Assembly: GCF_010723735.1 (NCBI RefSeq)
Contig: NZ_BLLB01000002.1
Coordinates: 2,480,001 to 2,544,000 of the forward strand
Origin: Mycolicibacterium hippocampi
GTDB lineage: Bacteria; Actinomycetota; Actinomycetes; Mycobacteriales; Mycobacteriaceae
Length of the DNA stretch: 64,000 bases
Direction: 5' to 3'
Part shown: positions 55,689 through 64,000 of the stretch, piece by piece
Layout of the letters: every line of letters starts with the position of its first letter
Numbering within the stretch: the first letter of the stretch is position 1
The notes under the pieces: generated by a model
What the model saw: only the letters and a program-made list of their open reading frames with translations
Told to the model about the DNA's origin: nothing
Databases searched by the model: none
Program-made: the position numbers and the translations under genes

Positions 55689-56680
55689 AAGACCATCTCC
55701 GAGGGTGGTGTCAACACATCGCGTTCGAGATCGTCGACGCTCTCCCATGTCCCGGCCTCGGCGAACGCCACTGCCTCGGCGACCTCACGGTCGGCCTCGG
55801 CCTCGATGGCAGCTACGTCTTCGGCGGACAGGGTGTCTTCGGAGAGACATTTCCCGGAGAACGCGGCGATGGGGTCGCGGTGGCGCCATACCTCGACTTC
55901 GGCCTTGTCGCGGTAGAGCTCGGGGTCGAACATCGAGTGCGCACGGAATCGATAGGTGCGGAACTCGATGAAGAACGGGCCACCGGAGTTGCGGATGTGG
56001 TCGGCACCCTGTCGGGCCGCCTCGTGGCAGGCGACGACGTCCATCCCGTCCACCGCGAGGGTCGGGATCCGGTACGACGCCGCCTTCACCGTGAGGTCCG
56101 GCTGTGACTGCTCCAACTCCAGCGCGGTGCCCATCGCATAGCGGTTGTTCTCGCAGCAGAACAACACCGGCAGCTGCCACAGCTCTGCCATGTTCAGCGA
56201 TTCGTGGAACGCCCCTTCGGCGACAGCCCCCTCGCCGAAATAGCAGGCCGTCACCCGGCTTTGGCCGAGCATCTTGTCGGCCAACGCCAACCCTGCCGCG
56301 ACCGGCAGGCCGCCGGCGACGATGGCGTTGCCGCCGTAGAACCGGGTGGCGGCGTCGAACAGATGCATCGACCCGCCACGGCCACGTGAGCAGCCCTGCT
56401 GCTTACCGAACATCTCGGCCATGATCGATTTCATCGGGATGCCCCGCAGCAACGCATGTGCGTGCTCGCGGTAGGTGGCGACCACGGCGTCGCCGGCGGC
56501 CAGGGCGCGCAGCGACCCGACGGCCACCGCCTCCTCACCGACATAGAGGTGCAGAAAGCCGCGAATCTTGCTTTCGCCGTACAGCTCTGCGCATTTCTCC
56601 TCCATGCGCCGCACCCGCACCATGTCGGAGAGCAGTGCCCGGGCCCGCTCCGGGTCGGGCGTGGTATCGGTATCGGTCAT
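55685..56680 (-). CDS. 2-oxoacid dehydrogenase E1 component, alpha subunit
   Basis: A 331-aa alpha subunit. The TPP-binding motif runs from [15 protein letters not shown] to FCCENN, and the phosphorylation-loop region [15 protein letters not shown] is conserved; [12 protein letters not shown] binds cofactor. It overlaps the synthetase stop and the E1beta start by four bases each. With the beta subunit it decarboxylates a 2-oxoacid and loads the lipoyl arm of E2. Confidence 0.93.
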   Translation of the reverse strand: MTDTDTTPDPERARALLSDMVRVRRMEEKCAELYGESKIRGFLHLYVGEEAVAVGSLRALAAGDAVVATYREHAHALLRGIPMKSIMAEMFGKQQGCSRGRGGSMHLFDAATRFYGGNAIVAGGLPVAAGLALADKMLGQSRVTACYFGEGAVAEGAFHESLNMAELWQLPVLFCCENNRYAMGTALELEQSQPDLTVKAASYRIPTLAVDGMDVVACHEAARQGADHIRNSGGPFFIEFRTYRFRAHSMFDPELYRDKAEVEVWRHRDPIAAFSGKCLSEDTLSAEDVAAIEAEADREVAEAVAFAEAGTWESVDDLERDVLTPPSEMVL

Positions 56681-58482
56681 AGTGAGGCCTCTGTCACGTG
56701 GGTGTCGGGCGTCGACTCGATGGTGGACGTGTCACCTTCGGGCAGACCCAGTTCGCGGGCCTTCAACAGGCGGCGCATGATCTTGCCGCTGCGGGTGTGC
56801 GGCAGCGCGTCGACGAACTCGATGTGCTTGGGCGCCACCGCAGCTCCGAGCCGTTTGCGGGCGTGCCCCAACAACTCCATTCGCAGTGCGTCGTCGGCGT
56901 CGTACCCGTGCTTGACTGTGACGAACGCCTTCACCACCTCGCCGACGGTCGGATCCGGGATTCCGATGACGGCAGCCTCTGCCACCGCGGGATGATCGGT
57001 CAAAGCGCTCTCCACCTCGAACGGACCGATGAGATGCCCGGCCGACTTGATGACGTCGTCGGCGCGACCGACAAACCAGAAGTAGCCGTCGGCGTCGCGT
57101 TTGACGAGATCACCCGTCAGGTACATGCCATCGGTGAAGGATTTCCGGTAGCGCTCCTCCTGGTGCAGGTAGCCGCGGAACATCGACGGCCAACCCGTTT
57201 TCAGGGCCAACTCGCCCTCGACGTCGGGCTCATCGACAACGGACACGGAGCCGTCCTCACCGCGGCGGACGACGTAGGCATCTACGCCGGGCAACGGCCT
57301 TCCCATGGAGCCCGGTTTGATGTCGAAGGCCGGGGTGTTGGCGATCATGATGCCGCCTGTCTCGGTCTGCCACCAGTTGTCGTGGATCGGCAGGCCCAAG
57401 ACCCGCTCTCCCCACCAGACGGCTTCTGGGTTGAGGGGCTCGCCGACGCTGGCGATGAACCGCAGCTGTGGGAATCGGTAGTCTCGGGCCACTTCCGCAC
57501 CCGCTTTGATCAGCATGCGGATCGCCGTCGGTGCGGTGTACCACACGGTCACATTCTGGTCCTGCAGGATTCGGTACCAGCGGTCGGCGTCGAACTCCGC
57601 CTCGTCGACGATCGAGGTGACGCCGTGCAACAGGGGAGTGATCACGCCGTACGACATTCCGGTGACCCATCCGGGATCGGCGGTGCACCAGAAGATGTCG
57701 TCTGGGTGCAGGTCGAGAGCGTAGGACCCGGTGACGAAGTGCATCGTCACGGCGCCGTGGACGTGGATGGCGCCCTTGGGGGTACCGGTGGTGCCGCTGG
57801 TGAAGTGCAGCAGGGCTGGGTCGTCGGCGGTGGTGGGCTCGATGGGAGCGACGTCGTCGACGGCCTCCATCCGGTGCCAGAAATCCAGCGGTGCGTCGTC
57901 TCCGACGACTTCTGCTTTCCCGTCGTCTCCGACGAGGATGACATACCTGACCGAGGCCAGCCTGTTCCGGATCTTGGCGATCTTGCGCCGGTAGAGGGCC
58001 TTGGTGGTGACCAGCACATCGGCCTGGCCGATGTCGATCCTGGTCGCGATCGGCTCGGGGCCGAATGCGGAGAACAACGGAGACACCACGCTGCCGTTGC
58101 GCAGCGCACCGAGAATGGTGATGTACAGCTCGGGGATGCGGTCCATCATCGTGAAGACCCGATCACCTTTGCCGATGCCCAGCGAGCGCAGCACATTGGT
58201 GAATCGCGCCGTGAGGCTTCCCAGTTCGGCAAACGTCAGGTCGCGTGTGCCGGGTGTGCCGTCCTGATCTGACTGCGTGACGAACCGAAGCGCGGTGCGG
58301 GCCGCCGTGGGACCGTCGACGTGCCGGTCGACCGCCGCGTAGGCGATATTGCATCCGCCGGAGGGCATGCCGGCGCAGACGTCGGGAACTTCGGTCCAAT
58401 CGAAAGTCGCCCGGGTCTGCTGATAGTCGACGAAGTTGGGCTGCAGTCGCCAGGTTTCCGGAGTCTTGTGGATGACGGTCAT
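56677..58482 (-). CDS. AMP-forming acyl/acetyl-CoA synthetase
   Basis: A 601-aa ANL-superfamily ligase from ATG 58480-58482. Core motifs are complete: [19 protein letters not shown] (ATP loop), [19 protein letters not shown] and the C-terminal catalytic Lys in [11 protein letters not shown]. Trp and length suggest a short-chain (acetyl or propionyl) acid substrate; it has the C-terminal SGKI site that Pat-type acetyltransferases silence in other bacteria. Coupled by four-base overlaps to the 86-aa gene before it and E1alpha after it. Confidence 0.93.
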   Translation of the reverse strand: MTVIHKTPETWRLQPNFVDYQQTRATFDWTEVPDVCAGMPSGGCNIAYAAVDRHVDGPTAARTALRFVTQSDQDGTPGTRDLTFAELGSLTARFTNVLRSLGIGKGDRVFTMMDRIPELYITILGALRNGSVVSPLFSAFGPEPIATRIDIGQADVLVTTKALYRRKIAKIRNRLASVRYVILVGDDGKAEVVGDDAPLDFWHRMEAVDDVAPIEPTTADDPALLHFTSGTTGTPKGAIHVHGAVTMHFVTGSYALDLHPDDIFWCTADPGWVTGMSYGVITPLLHGVTSIVDEAEFDADRWYRILQDQNVTVWYTAPTAIRMLIKAGAEVARDYRFPQLRFIASVGEPLNPEAVWWGERVLGLPIHDNWWQTETGGIMIANTPAFDIKPGSMGRPLPGVDAYVVRRGEDGSVSVVDEPDVEGELALKTGWPSMFRGYLHQEERYRKSFTDGMYLTGDLVKRDADGYFWFVGRADDVIKSAGHLIGPFEVESALTDHPAVAEAAVIGIPDPTVGEVVKAFVTVKHGYDADDALRMELLGHARKRLGAAVAPKHIEFVDALPHTRSGKIMRRLLKARELGLPEGDTSTIESTPDTHVTEASL

Positions 58483-58739
58483 GACGGGACCTGTTCCTTT
58501 GGCGGACTCAACACGCCGCGACGGAGAGCGGGACCGATGTTCGCCATCACCCGCTCCAACAGGGCAGCGCATACGGTTCCGTCGTTGGCGATTGCGGTCA
58601 GGCCGCGGTGGCGAAGGTATACCTGCAGCCGCCGGTCGATCGACCACTCGGCGTAAGTGGGCCCGGTGAACTCGGACTTCAGGAATTCCCAAGAGATCGA
58701 CTCCAGATCCTTGTACATCGGGGTGTTCGGCGGCGTCAT
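58479..58739 (-). CDS. 86-aa protein of unknown function, first gene of the synthetase/E1/E2 operon
   Basis: A short protein ([20 protein letters not shown]...) with acidic and aromatic residues first and a helical C-terminal half ([20 protein letters not shown]). No signal peptide or membrane segment. No family recognised. Its stop overlaps the synthetase start as ATGA, and the paired DosR-like boxes lie 58 and 114 bp upstream. It might be a regulator or adaptor of the enzymes that follow; this is inference from position. Confidence 0.75.
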   Translation of the reverse strand: MTPPNTPMYKDLESISWEFLKSEFTGPTYAEWSIDRRLQVYLRHRGLTAIANDGTVCAALLERVMANIGPALRRGVLSPPKEQVPS

Positions 58740-58796
58740 CGGCGATCCCTTTCAGTCGCTGCAACCCATCGTTCGCGAACCCGGATGGCTGAAATA

Positions 58797-58867
58797 GAGA
58801 CAAAAGTCACTTACACTTCCGGCGGTTGTATCGCTACATCGGGGCCCTGACAGAGGCCCTAAGTCAC
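58797..58867. promoter_or_regulatory. Paired DosR-box-like sites between the synthetase/E1/E2 operon and the Ddn-like gene
   Basis: GAGACAAAAGTCAC (58797-58810) reads GTGACTTTTGTCTC on the other strand, and GAGGCCCTAAGTCAC (58853-58867) reads GTGACTTAGGGCCTC. Both are strong matches to the DosR pattern. They are almost symmetrically placed in the 187-bp divergent gap, ~58 and ~60 bp from the nearest start on each side. Confidence 0.72.
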
Positions 58868-58926
58868 TTCGCTTCTGGTCCGGTCGGCTCTGTCTGACCC
58901 ATCCTGCGGCGCACGACAATCGACAG

Positions 58927-59349
58927 ATGCCTACCAACAGGATGATCTGGGACGCGGTGCGGACCTTCAACAAGCATGTGCTGAACCCGGCGATGCTGTT
59001 GTTGGCCGGCCGGAAGCACTGGTATGCCGCGGCGCTGCGGCACACCGGGCGACGCTCCGGGAAGACCTACACCACACCGGTAGTGGCCGAGCGAGTGGCG
59101 GACGGTGTCATCGTGCCGTTGCCGTACGGAACCGGAGTCGACTGGCTACGCAACGTGGTCGCCTCTGGGGACGCCATGATCACCGTGCACGGCCGGACCT
59201 ACGCGGTCACCGATCCGCAGCTCATCGATGCCAAAACCGCCGGAGCGCAGCTGTCACTTCGGCGACGGCGCGTGTTCGAACGGTTCGGCGTCGACTGCTT
59301 CCTCAAAATGCGGTGGGACGAAAGCGATAGCGCGCGTTTCCGTCAGTGA
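58927..59349 (+). CDS. Ddn-like F420-dependent nitroreductase family protein
   Basis: A 140-aa protein of the deazaflavin-dependent nitroreductase (Ddn) split-barrel family: LRHTGRRSGKTYTTPVV is the signature and PLPYGTGVDWLRNVVASGD the F420-phosphate region. Such proteins use reduced F420 for quinones or nitro compounds. It is divergent from the 86-aa gene and shares its paired DosR-like boxes. It ends in a 16-bp sequence repeated at the end of the next gene. Confidence 0.88.
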   Translation: MPTNRMIWDAVRTFNKHVLNPAMLLLAGRKHWYAAALRHTGRRSGKTYTTPVVAERVADGVIVPLPYGTGVDWLRNVVASGDAMITVHGRTYAVTDPQLIDAKTAGAQLSLRRRRVFERFGVDCFLKMRWDESDSARFRQ

Positions 59350-59376
59350 CGGACGACTCGGTCAGTGACGGACGAC
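59342..59376. repeat. 16-bp direct repeat at a convergent gene junction
   Basis: GTCAGTGACGGACGAC occurs at 59342-59357 and again at 59361-59376. The first copy contains the stop of the Ddn-like gene, the second the last codons and stop (VVRH) of the convergent USP gene. Confidence 0.85.
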
Positions 59377-60171
59377 CAGGACAGAACATTCGCTGTGGTG
59401 GAACCAGGGATGGCCGGCCGGGCCGACGATGTCGGCAAGTTGGCCCGACTGCGTGCCACCGATCACGGCAAGGCCGACCTGCTGGTCGAAGTGCTTCAGG
59501 AAATACGCGACATCTGCCTGATCGGCGACCGGATAGATGTGTACGTCGGGATGGCGTTGTCGCCATTTGGTGACCGCGGCGTCGAGACCTTCACCTGACC
59601 CGAGGCGGGTTTTGTGTTCCCCGATGACGAGTACCGGGCCGTCGCGGAGTTCCGCCTCCCGGAACGCGTGCTCGACGACCTCGCCGGTGTCGGGTTCGTC
59701 GTTGACCCCGACGACGATCCAGCTGATATCTCGCGACGACTCGTCGTCTGTGTGGGTGCGGATGATCGCAACGGGGCAGTGCGCCTTCTCGGCCAGATCG
59801 GTTGCCGTCGATCCCAGTATCGAGCGGACGTAGCGTCCGATCCCGACCGAGCCGACGCAGACCAGCTCGGCATCATCGGATTCCGCGATCAGAGCCGCAC
59901 CGGGAGGTCCCGTGACGATGGCGGTCTCGACCTTCACCGGACGGCTGCAAGCTTCGACGGCAGCCTGTGCCGTGTGTAGCGAGGCTTTGCCGTGCTGCAC
60001 GTCGCTTTCGTAGTCCTCAGCCGACGGGTGGGTGGCCTTGGTCACGTAGACCAGACGCAGCGGCACGTCTCGGCTGAGGGCTTCGTCGACCGCCCACAGG
60101 GCCGCCTGCACAGCCGCTTCGGAACCGTCGATGCCTGCGATGACCGGCGCGGTGGGGTGGTTGTCGTTCAT
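59362..60171 (-). CDS. Universal stress protein with degenerate second domain
   Basis: A 269-aa protein. The first USP domain keeps the ATP motif (VGSVGIGRYVRSILGSTATD); the second lacks it (VIGGTQSGQLADIVGPAGHPWFHHS) but retains the fold and ends LVVRH. Asymmetric tandem USPs of this kind are known in the M. tuberculosis DosR regulon. Two DosR-like boxes lie 63-98 bp upstream, shared with the divergent transporter gene. Confidence 0.9.
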   Translation of the reverse strand: MNDNHPTAPVIAGIDGSEAAVQAALWAVDEALSRDVPLRLVYVTKATHPSAEDYESDVQHGKASLHTAQAAVEACSRPVKVETAIVTGPPGAALIAESDDAELVCVGSVGIGRYVRSILGSTATDLAEKAHCPVAIIRTHTDDESSRDISWIVVGVNDEPDTGEVVEHAFREAELRDGPVLVIGEHKTRLGSGEGLDAAVTKWRQRHPDVHIYPVADQADVAYFLKHFDQQVGLAVIGGTQSGQLADIVGPAGHPWFHHSECSVLVVRH

Positions 60172-60233
60172 CGTCTCACCCTTTCCTCTCCACTTCGTGT
60201 CTCAACGGTATCGGGAGTCGGCACGAGCGGATT

Positions 60234-60269
60234 GAGGCGAAAGTCCCCGTATGTGGGCCGATGGTCCTC
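60234..60269. promoter_or_regulatory. Paired DosR-box-like sites between USP and MgtE-like genes
   Basis: On the minus strand GGGGACTTTCGCCTC (60234-60248) and GAGGACCATCGGCCC (60255-60269), both perfect for GGGACY-WWN-GNCC allowing G/A at the second base. The sites are 21 bp apart, two helical turns, so two dimers would sit on one face. Confidence 0.75.
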
Positions 60270-60332
60270 TCATCAGGACCCCAATTTTCGCCGATCACTG
60301 TCTCAACTCGCCAGTCGGTAGAGTCCGGTCGC

Positions 60333-61316
60333 ATGCCGCGTGACCTCATCCTCGATCCGATCGGAGCTACGGGCACCGCGCTGTCACATGCATCGACGCG
60401 GGTGCCCATTGCCGCAGCCGATGACTTGGCCACTGCAACGCTCGACCGAATGCGCGGTGCGAAGTACGACAGTGCCGCGACGGTAGCGGTGCTCGACAGC
60501 GATCGCCTGATCGGCGTCGCCACCATCGAGAGCATCCTCGCTGCGCCGGAGGGCGCCACGCTGTCGGATGTGATGGATGCGACGCCACCGGTCGTGGCAC
60601 CCGACACCGATCAGGAGCATGCGGCGTGGCAGGCGGTGCAGCGTGGAGAACCCGGCCTCGCTGTGGTCGACGGCGAAGGGCGATTTCGCGGACTGATCGC
60701 CCCTCAGCAGTTGCTGGCGGTCCTGCTGGCCGAGCACGACGAGGACATGGCACGGTTGGGTGGCTTCCTGCACTCGGTCCAAGAGGCGAGAACGACCACA
60801 GTGGAGAGTGTCAGGCGGCGGCTGTGGCACCGAATGCCGTGGCTGTTCGTCGGGCTCATCGGCGCTATGGTCGCCGCGGGGCTGATGGCGGCGTTCGAGG
60901 CTCGACTCGGCGCGACGCTCGCGGTCGCATACTTCGTGCCGGGCATCGTCTACCTTGCTGATGCCGTCGGCACGCAGACCGAGACCGTCGCCATCCGCGG
61001 GCTGTCGGTGGGCGTGGGAATCCGCCGCATCCTTCGTCCGGAAGTGCTGACGGGGCTCCTGGTGGGCGTGTTGCTGGGCGTTGTCATCTTGCCGATGGTG
61101 GGTCTGATGGTCGGCGACTGGATGCTTGCCTGCGCGGTGGCCGTCGCTTTGCTGGCCGCCAGCGCGATCGCCACTCTGGTGGCACTGGTGCTGCCCTGGC
61201 TGTTCAACCGGCTGGGCAAGGATCCCGCGTTCGGTTCGGGACCGTTGGCCACCGTGATCCAGGATCTGCTGTCGATCGGAATTTACCTTGTAGCGGTGAC
61301 GCTACTGCTTTCGTGA
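60333..61316 (+). CDS. Short MgtE-like divalent-cation transporter with CBS domains
   Basis: A 327-aa protein from ATG 60333. A CBS-domain pair (residues ~25-140) leads to five transmembrane helices of the MgtE type, with DAVGTQTETVAIRGLSVG and the ion-selectivity block KDPAFGSGPLATVIQD. The N-terminal superhelical domain of full MgtE (~450 aa) is missing. It probably moves Mg2+ or another divalent cation; the transporting part looks complete. Paired DosR-like boxes precede it by 64-99 bp. Confidence 0.87.
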   Translation: MPRDLILDPIGATGTALSHASTRVPIAAADDLATATLDRMRGAKYDSAATVAVLDSDRLIGVATIESILAAPEGATLSDVMDATPPVVAPDTDQEHAAWQAVQRGEPGLAVVDGEGRFRGLIAPQQLLAVLLAEHDEDMARLGGFLHSVQEARTTTVESVRRRLWHRMPWLFVGLIGAMVAAGLMAAFEARLGATLAVAYFVPGIVYLADAVGTQTETVAIRGLSVGVGIRRILRPEVLTGLLVGVLLGVVILPMVGLMVGDWMLACAVAVALLAASAIATLVALVLPWLFNRLGKDPAFGSGPLATVIQDLLSIGIYLVAVTLLLS

Positions 61317-61318
61317 CT

Positions 61319-61352
61319 GCCGAAAGTCCTCCTCACTGCGGGACCTAGGCAG
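61319..61352. promoter_or_regulatory. Paired DosR-box-like sites before the 85-aa gene
   Basis: On the minus strand GAGGACTTTCGGC (61319-61331) fits the DosR pattern well; GGGACCTAGGCAG (61340-61352) fits in the left half and centre. They start 21 bp apart and end 78 bp before ATG 61431. Confidence 0.6.
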
Positions 61353-61430
61353 CATCGAGCACGTGCCTTCGCCCCTCACCTCAGACGTTCGCTGGTGGTC
61401 TGATCGAGGGATAGGGCGAGGGGGCTGATC

Positions 61431-61688
61431 ATGAGATCACTGAACCACCGGATACGTGCACACCGGGATGCCGCGCCGACCTACCAGCTCACGGACCGGT
61501 TACACGAGGGACGTACTGCTCGCGTGTCGGTTGACGGGATCGCCGGCACGGTGTCGGCGTGGCTTGCCGACCTCGACGTGCACAGCCCGTTGGCCGAGGA
61601 TCTTGCACAGACGGTGCGTGACGGCCAGTGGGCGGCTGCGTATGCGATCGCTGACCGTCTCTCGGTCGAAGTGACGATCGCTGTCTAG
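61431..61688 (+). CDS. 85-aa protein of unknown function in the dormancy cluster
   Basis: A small soluble protein from ATG 61431 (site GAGGGGG ahead). It has a basic N-terminus and then an alternating beta/alpha segment (RTARVSVDGIAGTVSAWLADLD..). The C-terminal AYAIADRLSVEVTIAV looks like a closing helix and strand. No family recognised. Position behind DosR-like boxes suggests induction in hypoxia. Confidence 0.7.
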   Translation: MRSLNHRIRAHRDAAPTYQLTDRLHEGRTARVSVDGIAGTVSAWLADLDVHSPLAEDLAQTVRDGQWAAAYAIADRLSVEVTIAV

Positions 61689-61732
61689 AGCTTCCGGCGG
61701 ATCGGCGCGGGACGAGGCGTTTGTGCACGGCG

Positions 61733-62641
61733 TCACGGCATTCGGACGCGTGTTCCCGCGCTGCCCTCGACGATCCCGGTGATGTCGCTGAGTGCCCCGA
61801 TGACGGCTTCGTTGCCGGTGTGGCGCGTGAAGTCGCATGCGGCTTGGACTTTGGGGCCCATCGAACCTGCCGGAAAGTCCGCACCCGCGAGGTCGTCGGG
61901 GGTGACTCGGCCCAGGCGCGTCTGAGCCGGGGTGCCCCAGTCGAGGTAGACGCCGTCGACGTCGGTGGCGATGACAAGCAGGTCGGCGTCCAGTTGCTCG
62001 GCCAGCAGCGCGGAGGCGAGGTCCTTGTCGATGACGGCTTCGACGCCACGCAGGTCCCCGCGTTCGTCGTACATGGTCGGGATACCGCCACCACCGGCAC
62101 AGATCACGATCGTGCCGTGCTCGACCAGGTTTCGGATCGGTCCGATCTCGAAGATTCGCTTGGGTTTCGGGCTGGGCACCACCCGCCGGAACATGTCACC
62201 GTCGGCGGCGATGGTCCAGCCGCTGGCCGCTCGCAGTCGCTCTGCTGTGGCCCGGTCGTAGACCGGCCCGATCGGCTTGGTGGGGTGGTCGAACGCGGGG
62301 TCGCCGCGGTCGACCTCGATCATCGTCAGCAGGGTGGCCAGCGACTGCTCAGCCGGCAGCAGGTTGCCCAACTCCTGCTCGATGACGTAGCCGATCATCG
62401 CCTCGGTCTGGGCCCCGAGCACATCGAGTGGGTAGGGCGCCACCTCGTGGTAGGCCGCGGCCTGCAGCGCCAACAGCCCGACCTGGGGTCCGTTGCCGTG
62501 CGCCACGACGATCTCGTTCCCCGCGGTGATGGCGGCGATGCACTCCGCGGCGATGCGGATGTTCGCCCGCTGATTGTCCGCGGTCATCGGTTGGCCCCGC
62601 TTCAACAGCGCGTTCCCGCCCAGCGCGATCACGATCCTCAC
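61733..62641 (-). CDS. arcC: Carbamate kinase
   Basis: A 302-aa amino-acid-kinase-fold enzyme that converts carbamoyl phosphate plus ADP to ATP, ammonia and CO2. It starts [16 protein letters not shown] and has [21 protein letters not shown] and [16 protein letters not shown], all typical. It lies 6 bp after the ornithine carbamoyltransferase gene, so it is the final step of a three-gene arginine deiminase route. Confidence 0.95.
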   Translation of the reverse strand: MRIVIALGGNALLKRGQPMTADNQRANIRIAAECIAAITAGNEIVVAHGNGPQVGLLALQAAAYHEVAPYPLDVLGAQTEAMIGYVIEQELGNLLPAEQSLATLLTMIEVDRGDPAFDHPTKPIGPVYDRATAERLRAASGWTIAADGDMFRRVVPSPKPKRIFEIGPIRNLVEHGTIVICAGGGGIPTMYDERGDLRGVEAVIDKDLASALLAEQLDADLLVIATDVDGVYLDWGTPAQTRLGRVTPDDLAGADFPAGSMGPKVQAACDFTRHTGNEAVIGALSDITGIVEGSAGTRVRMP

Positions 62642-62647
62642 AACGGA

Positions 62648-63652
62648 TCAGCTCAGTGCCGAGACGAGCACGGCCTTGATGGTGTGCATCCGGTTCTCCG
62701 CCTGCTCGAAGGCGATGTTGACCGGGCTCTCGAAGACATCCTCGGTGACCTCGATCCCGTTGGACAGCACCGGATACTGGGCCGCGATCTTGGCGCCGAG
62801 TGTCGTCTCGCAGTTGTGGTAGGCCGGCAGGCAGTGCATGAACTTCACCCGCGGGTTGGCGGCTGCCTTGATCAGCGCCGAGTTCACCTGGAAGGGGAGC
62901 AGCATGTCGATCCGCTCACCCCACGTCTCCAGCGGTTCCCCCATCGACACCCACACATCGGTGTGGATGAAGTCGACCTCGCTGACCGCCTCGCCCGGAT
63001 CATCGGTGATGGTGATCCTCGCCCCGGATGCGGCGGCGAAGTCCTGGCACATCGCCACGTGGGCATCGCTGGGCCACAGTTGCTTCGGCGCGCCGATGCG
63101 GACATCCATTCCCAGTTTGGCTCCCACCAGCAACAGGGAGTTGGCCATGTTGTTGCGGCCGTCGCCGACAAACGCATACGAGATGTCGTGCAACGGTTTC
63201 GGGCAGTGCTCGGTCATGGTCAGCACGTCGGCGAGCATCTGGGTCGGGTGGAACTCGTCGGTGAGCCCGTTGAAAACGGGCACCCCTGCGTACTCTGCGA
63301 GTTCGTCGACGGTCTCCTGGGCGGCGCCCCGGTACTCGATGGCGTCGTACATCCGGCCCAGCACCCGTGCGGTGTCCTTCATCGACTCCTTGTGCCCGAT
63401 CTGCGACGACGTCGGATCGATGTAGGTGACGTGAGCGCCCTCGTCGTACGCGGCGACCTCGAATGCACAGCGGGTACGGGTGGACGTCTTCTCGAAGATC
63501 AGCGCGATGTTCTTGCCCGCCAGGCTGTTACGCGGACTGCCTGAATATTTGGCGCGCTTGAGATCGCGCGCCAGATCGAGCAGATAGTGCAGGTCCCGAT
63601 CGGTGTGGTGAACGAGGCTGAGCAGGCTGCGGTTTCGGGTGTTGAATGCCAT
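62648..63652 (-). CDS. arcB: Ornithine carbamoyltransferase, probably catabolic
   Basis: A 334-aa carbamoyltransferase. The carbamoyl-phosphate motif STRTR is at residues 57-61, HPTQM mid-protein and HCLPAYHN near the C-terminus. The position between arcA and arcC indicates the catabolic direction (citrulline phosphorolysis to ornithine and carbamoyl phosphate), although by sequence it could equally be called argF. It starts 13 bp after the arcA stop. Confidence 0.93.
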   Translation of the reverse strand: MAFNTRNRSLLSLVHHTDRDLHYLLDLARDLKRAKYSGSPRNSLAGKNIALIFEKTSTRTRCAFEVAAYDEGAHVTYIDPTSSQIGHKESMKDTARVLGRMYDAIEYRGAAQETVDELAEYAGVPVFNGLTDEFHPTQMLADVLTMTEHCPKPLHDISYAFVGDGRNNMANSLLLVGAKLGMDVRIGAPKQLWPSDAHVAMCQDFAAASGARITITDDPGEAVSEVDFIHTDVWVSMGEPLETWGERIDMLLPFQVNSALIKAAANPRVKFMHCLPAYHNCETTLGAKIAAQYPVLSNGIEVTEDVFESPVNIAFEQAENRMHTIKAVLVSALS

Positions 63653-63664
63653 GGCAGATGTCCT

Positions 63665-64000
63665 TCAGGTGTAGAGCGGGTCGCGCAGGATCGGACAGGT
63701 CATGCACCGGCCACCGCCGCGGCCGCGGCCCAGCTCGCTGGCGTCGATGGTGACGACCTCCACCCCGGCCTTACGCAGGGCGGTGTTGGTCAGGGTGTTG
63801 CGGTCGTAGCCGATGACCACGCCCGGTTCGAGCGCGACCACGTTGTTGCCGTCATCCCACTGTTCGCGCTGCACGCCGTAGACATCACCGGCGGTGGTGA
63901 CGACCCGGAACTCCACACCGACGGCGTCGCCGATCGTCTCGATCAGGCCCCGGGGTTCGCGCCGGACGTCCAAGCCGGATGGTGAGCTGTCGTCGGGCCG
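63665..64000 (-). CDS. arcA: Arginine deiminase, 5' part beyond the window
   Basis: The last 111 residues of arginine deiminase, which hydrolyses arginine to citrulline and ammonia. The catalytic Cys is in the C-terminal [15 protein letters not shown] motif, and [22 protein letters not shown] is the conserved substrate region. The frame is open to the window edge at 64000. First gene of the arcA-arcB-arcC order. Confidence 0.95.
   Translation of the reverse strand, partial: RPDDSSPSGLDVRREPRGLIETIGDAVGVEFRVVTTAGDVYGVQREQWDDGNNVVALEPGVVIGYDRNTLTNTALRKAGVEVVTIDASELGRGRGGGRCMTCPILRDPLYT

Overview
The window looks like chromosome of a fast-growing mycobacterium (Mycolicibacterium-like), inferred from content only. 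The DNA is very GC-rich. It carries the mycobacterial core order prfB - mscS-like - Pro/Thr-rich protein - ftsE - ftsX - smpB - (mycothiol-family protein) - ssrA. It also has fprA, a hisN-fadE24-fadE23 run, a cutinase, a PknH-sensor lipoprotein, and a block that closely resembles the DosR (DevR) dormancy regulon of Mycobacterium tuberculosis. Both ends are cut inside genes: an AcuI-type reductase on the left and arginine deiminase on the right.

Layout. 0-8.2 kb: redox and lipid catabolism (molybdopterin oxidoreductase, two acyl-CoA dehydrogenases behind a duplicated 20-bp operator-like element, HisN-type phosphatase, FprA). 8.4-17.7 kb: translation and cell-division core (prfB, ftsEX, smpB, ssrA) with a membrane GGDEF-EAL protein. 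17.7-19.4 kb: a decayed integrative element at the 3' end of ssrA (broken integrase, one small membrane protein, terminators, a minus-strand remnant), joined to the tail of a broken short-chain dehydrogenase. 19.5-45.3 kb: mostly single genes and short operons of metabolism and envelope function, including an APC permease, a divergent GH13 enzyme, a NYN-LOTUS/SnoaL/amidohydrolase operon, an ArsR-CadI metalloid pair, an SDR/EamA gene wreck, a bicupin, a fused indolepyruvate:ferredoxin oxidoreductase and a cutinase.

45.4-61.7 kb is the most coherent part. It holds four universal stress proteins, an orphan DevR-type response regulator, an Acg-family nitroreductase, an Rv2004c-like kinase, a RafH-like ribosome hibernation factor, an Rv1733c-like membrane protein, a Ddn-like protein, a short MgtE-like transporter and a six-gene operon (unknown 86-aa protein, AMP-forming acetyl-CoA synthetase-like enzyme, E1alpha, E1beta, E2 and an acyl carrier protein). 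By eye I find about a dozen DosR-box-like sites at the promoters here, several in pairs. 61.7-64 kb holds arcC, an ornithine carbamoyltransferase and the end of arcA, a fermentative ATP-yielding arginine deiminase route. Together these read as a hypoxia/nitric-oxide island: stress proteins, ribosome storage, an alternative acyl-CoA module and substrate-level ATP.

The strongest candidate for something not well described is the DosR-box-headed operon of acyl-CoA synthetase, E3-less 2-oxoacid dehydrogenase, acyl carrier protein and small unknown protein (53.3-58.8 kb). All similarity statements come from recognition of motifs and family sequences; no searches were run.
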